A stretch of 64,000 nucleotides of DNA from the NCBI GenBank assembly GCA_019285755.1, contig CP079103.1, positions 4,869,001 through 4,933,000 on the forward strand. Reading direction: 5' to 3'. Origin of the DNA: Chitinophaga sp. E66. GTDB taxonomy: Bacteria > Bacteroidota > Bacteroidia > Chitinophagales > Chitinophagaceae. This document shows positions 63,652 through 64,000 of this stretch, in pieces. Position numbers and translations under genes: made by a program. Below the pieces are notes generated by a model. That model did not search any database. It was not told the origin of the DNA and saw nothing but the letters and a program-made list of their open reading frames with translations. Position 1 is the stretch's first letter; each line of letters begins with the position of its first letter.

Positions 63652-63681
63652 CAAAAATAACTTTTTTAGATACGACCCAAA
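63652..63681 (-). promoter_or_regulatory. Promoter for rpoD
   Basis: Minus strand: TTTG at 63681-63678, 18-bp spacer, TATTTTTG at 63659-63652, about 60 bp before the rpoD start. Both boxes match the Bacteroidota consensus. Confidence 0.78.
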
Positions 63682-63922
63682 AAAATTACTAACTATTGAA
63701 TCCTTTTCAAGCAAAATCGATTGTTGGTAATAATCCGTTTGTGTTATATCGCATTAACTGGCACTGATGCTGGATTCACCGGGGCCGGGAAGTCGGGAAA
63801 AGGCGTTTTGGCTTAAAGGTTTCTTCGTTCGTAATATACATAAATAAAAAATATTATATTCTATTTGGATGTAAAACGTGAGAATGAAGGGATTAGCGCA
63901 AAAAATGTTTTTCAAAAATAAT

Positions 63923-63952
63923 TTTGATAGAATAAATATTTTTCTATAATTG
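63923..63952 (+). promoter_or_regulatory. Possible promoter for a gene leaving the window
   Basis: TTTG at 63923-63926, 18-bp spacer, TATAATTG at 63945-63952 (one mismatch to TAnnTTTG), in a very AT-rich stretch, 38 bp before an ATG at 63991. The gap 63682-63922 holds no gene. Confidence 0.45.
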
Positions 63953-63990
63953 CAGGCAGATGATTTTGATTTCTATAATAATACAGTGCG

Positions 63991-64000
63991 ATGTCAAAGA
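63991..64000 (+). CDS. Possible 5' end of a gene cut by the window edge
   Basis: ATG TCA AAG starts ten bases before the window ends, downstream of a promoter-like sequence. Only three codons are visible, so no product can be named. Confidence 0.3.

Noticed and set aside
1..64000. Frameshifts as programmed frameshifting or real pseudogenes
   Set aside because: They occur every few hundred bases in nearly all genes, including essential ones, and lack slippery-site plus stem structures. Lost homopolymer bases explain them.

Overview
The window is a chromosomal piece of a Bacteroidota genome, most likely a soil-type Chitinophagaceae (Chitinophaga-like). The signs are a SusC/SusD pair with its own ECF sigma and FecR anti-sigma, a type IX-secreted protein with a gliding-motility C-terminal domain, hybrid and two-component-propeller histidine kinases, a short Bacteroidota-type RpoD, moderately high GC, and promoters of the form TTTG/TTG-N18-19-TAnnTTTG. 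About 47 protein genes and no rRNA, tRNA or CRISPR array were found.

One feature governs how everything else is read: about 40 of the 47 genes are broken by single-base frameshifts. Nearly all those I resolved are repaired by adding one base to a short run of identical bases. Essential genes (rpoD, gatA, rpsP, rimM, rplS) are hit as often as accessory ones, so these are almost certainly base-calling deletions, not pseudogenes. Coordinates below span the whole restored gene and approximate break points are given. Intact genes are the AraC regulator at 3444, the response regulator at 21293, lysA, tatA, trmD and ffh.

Layout. 15-21144: carbohydrate and accessory metabolism. It holds a GH78 rhamnosidase, an SDR, an AraC regulator with a VOC protein, a PhyH-type dioxygenase, an ECF-sigma/FecR/SusC/SusD/PhoPQ-related-hydrolase unit (14631 down to 5819), an unrecognised Tat-exported glycosidase-like protein, a 2-hydroxyacid dehydrogenase, an aldo/keto reductase and a sulfatase. 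21293-35452: signalling and surface functions. It holds a CheY-like protein, a T9SS adhesin-like protein, AraC, ankyrin protein, a hybrid kinase, a CopB-type metal ATPase, a phosphodiesterase-like enzyme, an SMP-30-like propeller and a propeller-LytS histidine kinase.

35454-45094 is the most unusual stretch. A minus-strand operon runs HD-hydrolase/PycTM fusion -> PPK1 -> DUF4442 thioesterase -> beta-CASP metallo-RNase. Divergent from it is a two-gene unit: an SdiA-regulated-type lipoprotein and a protein of about 1200 residues that joins a metallophosphatase, a region with protein-kinase-like motifs, and a BamA-like outer-membrane barrel.

45162-57032 holds a GAF protein, a DUF3267 membrane protease-like protein, lysA, hslR, a CPA2 antiporter, two tandem paralogous carboxypeptidase-regulatory-domain lipoproteins and a lytic transglycosylase. 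57048-63599 is housekeeping: gatA, tatA, rplS, trmD, rimM, rpsP, ffh, rpoD. Non-coding oddities include a ~350-bp nearly G-free tract inside the sigma/fecR gap and an 11-bp tandem repeat folded into an inverted repeat between hslR and the antiporter.
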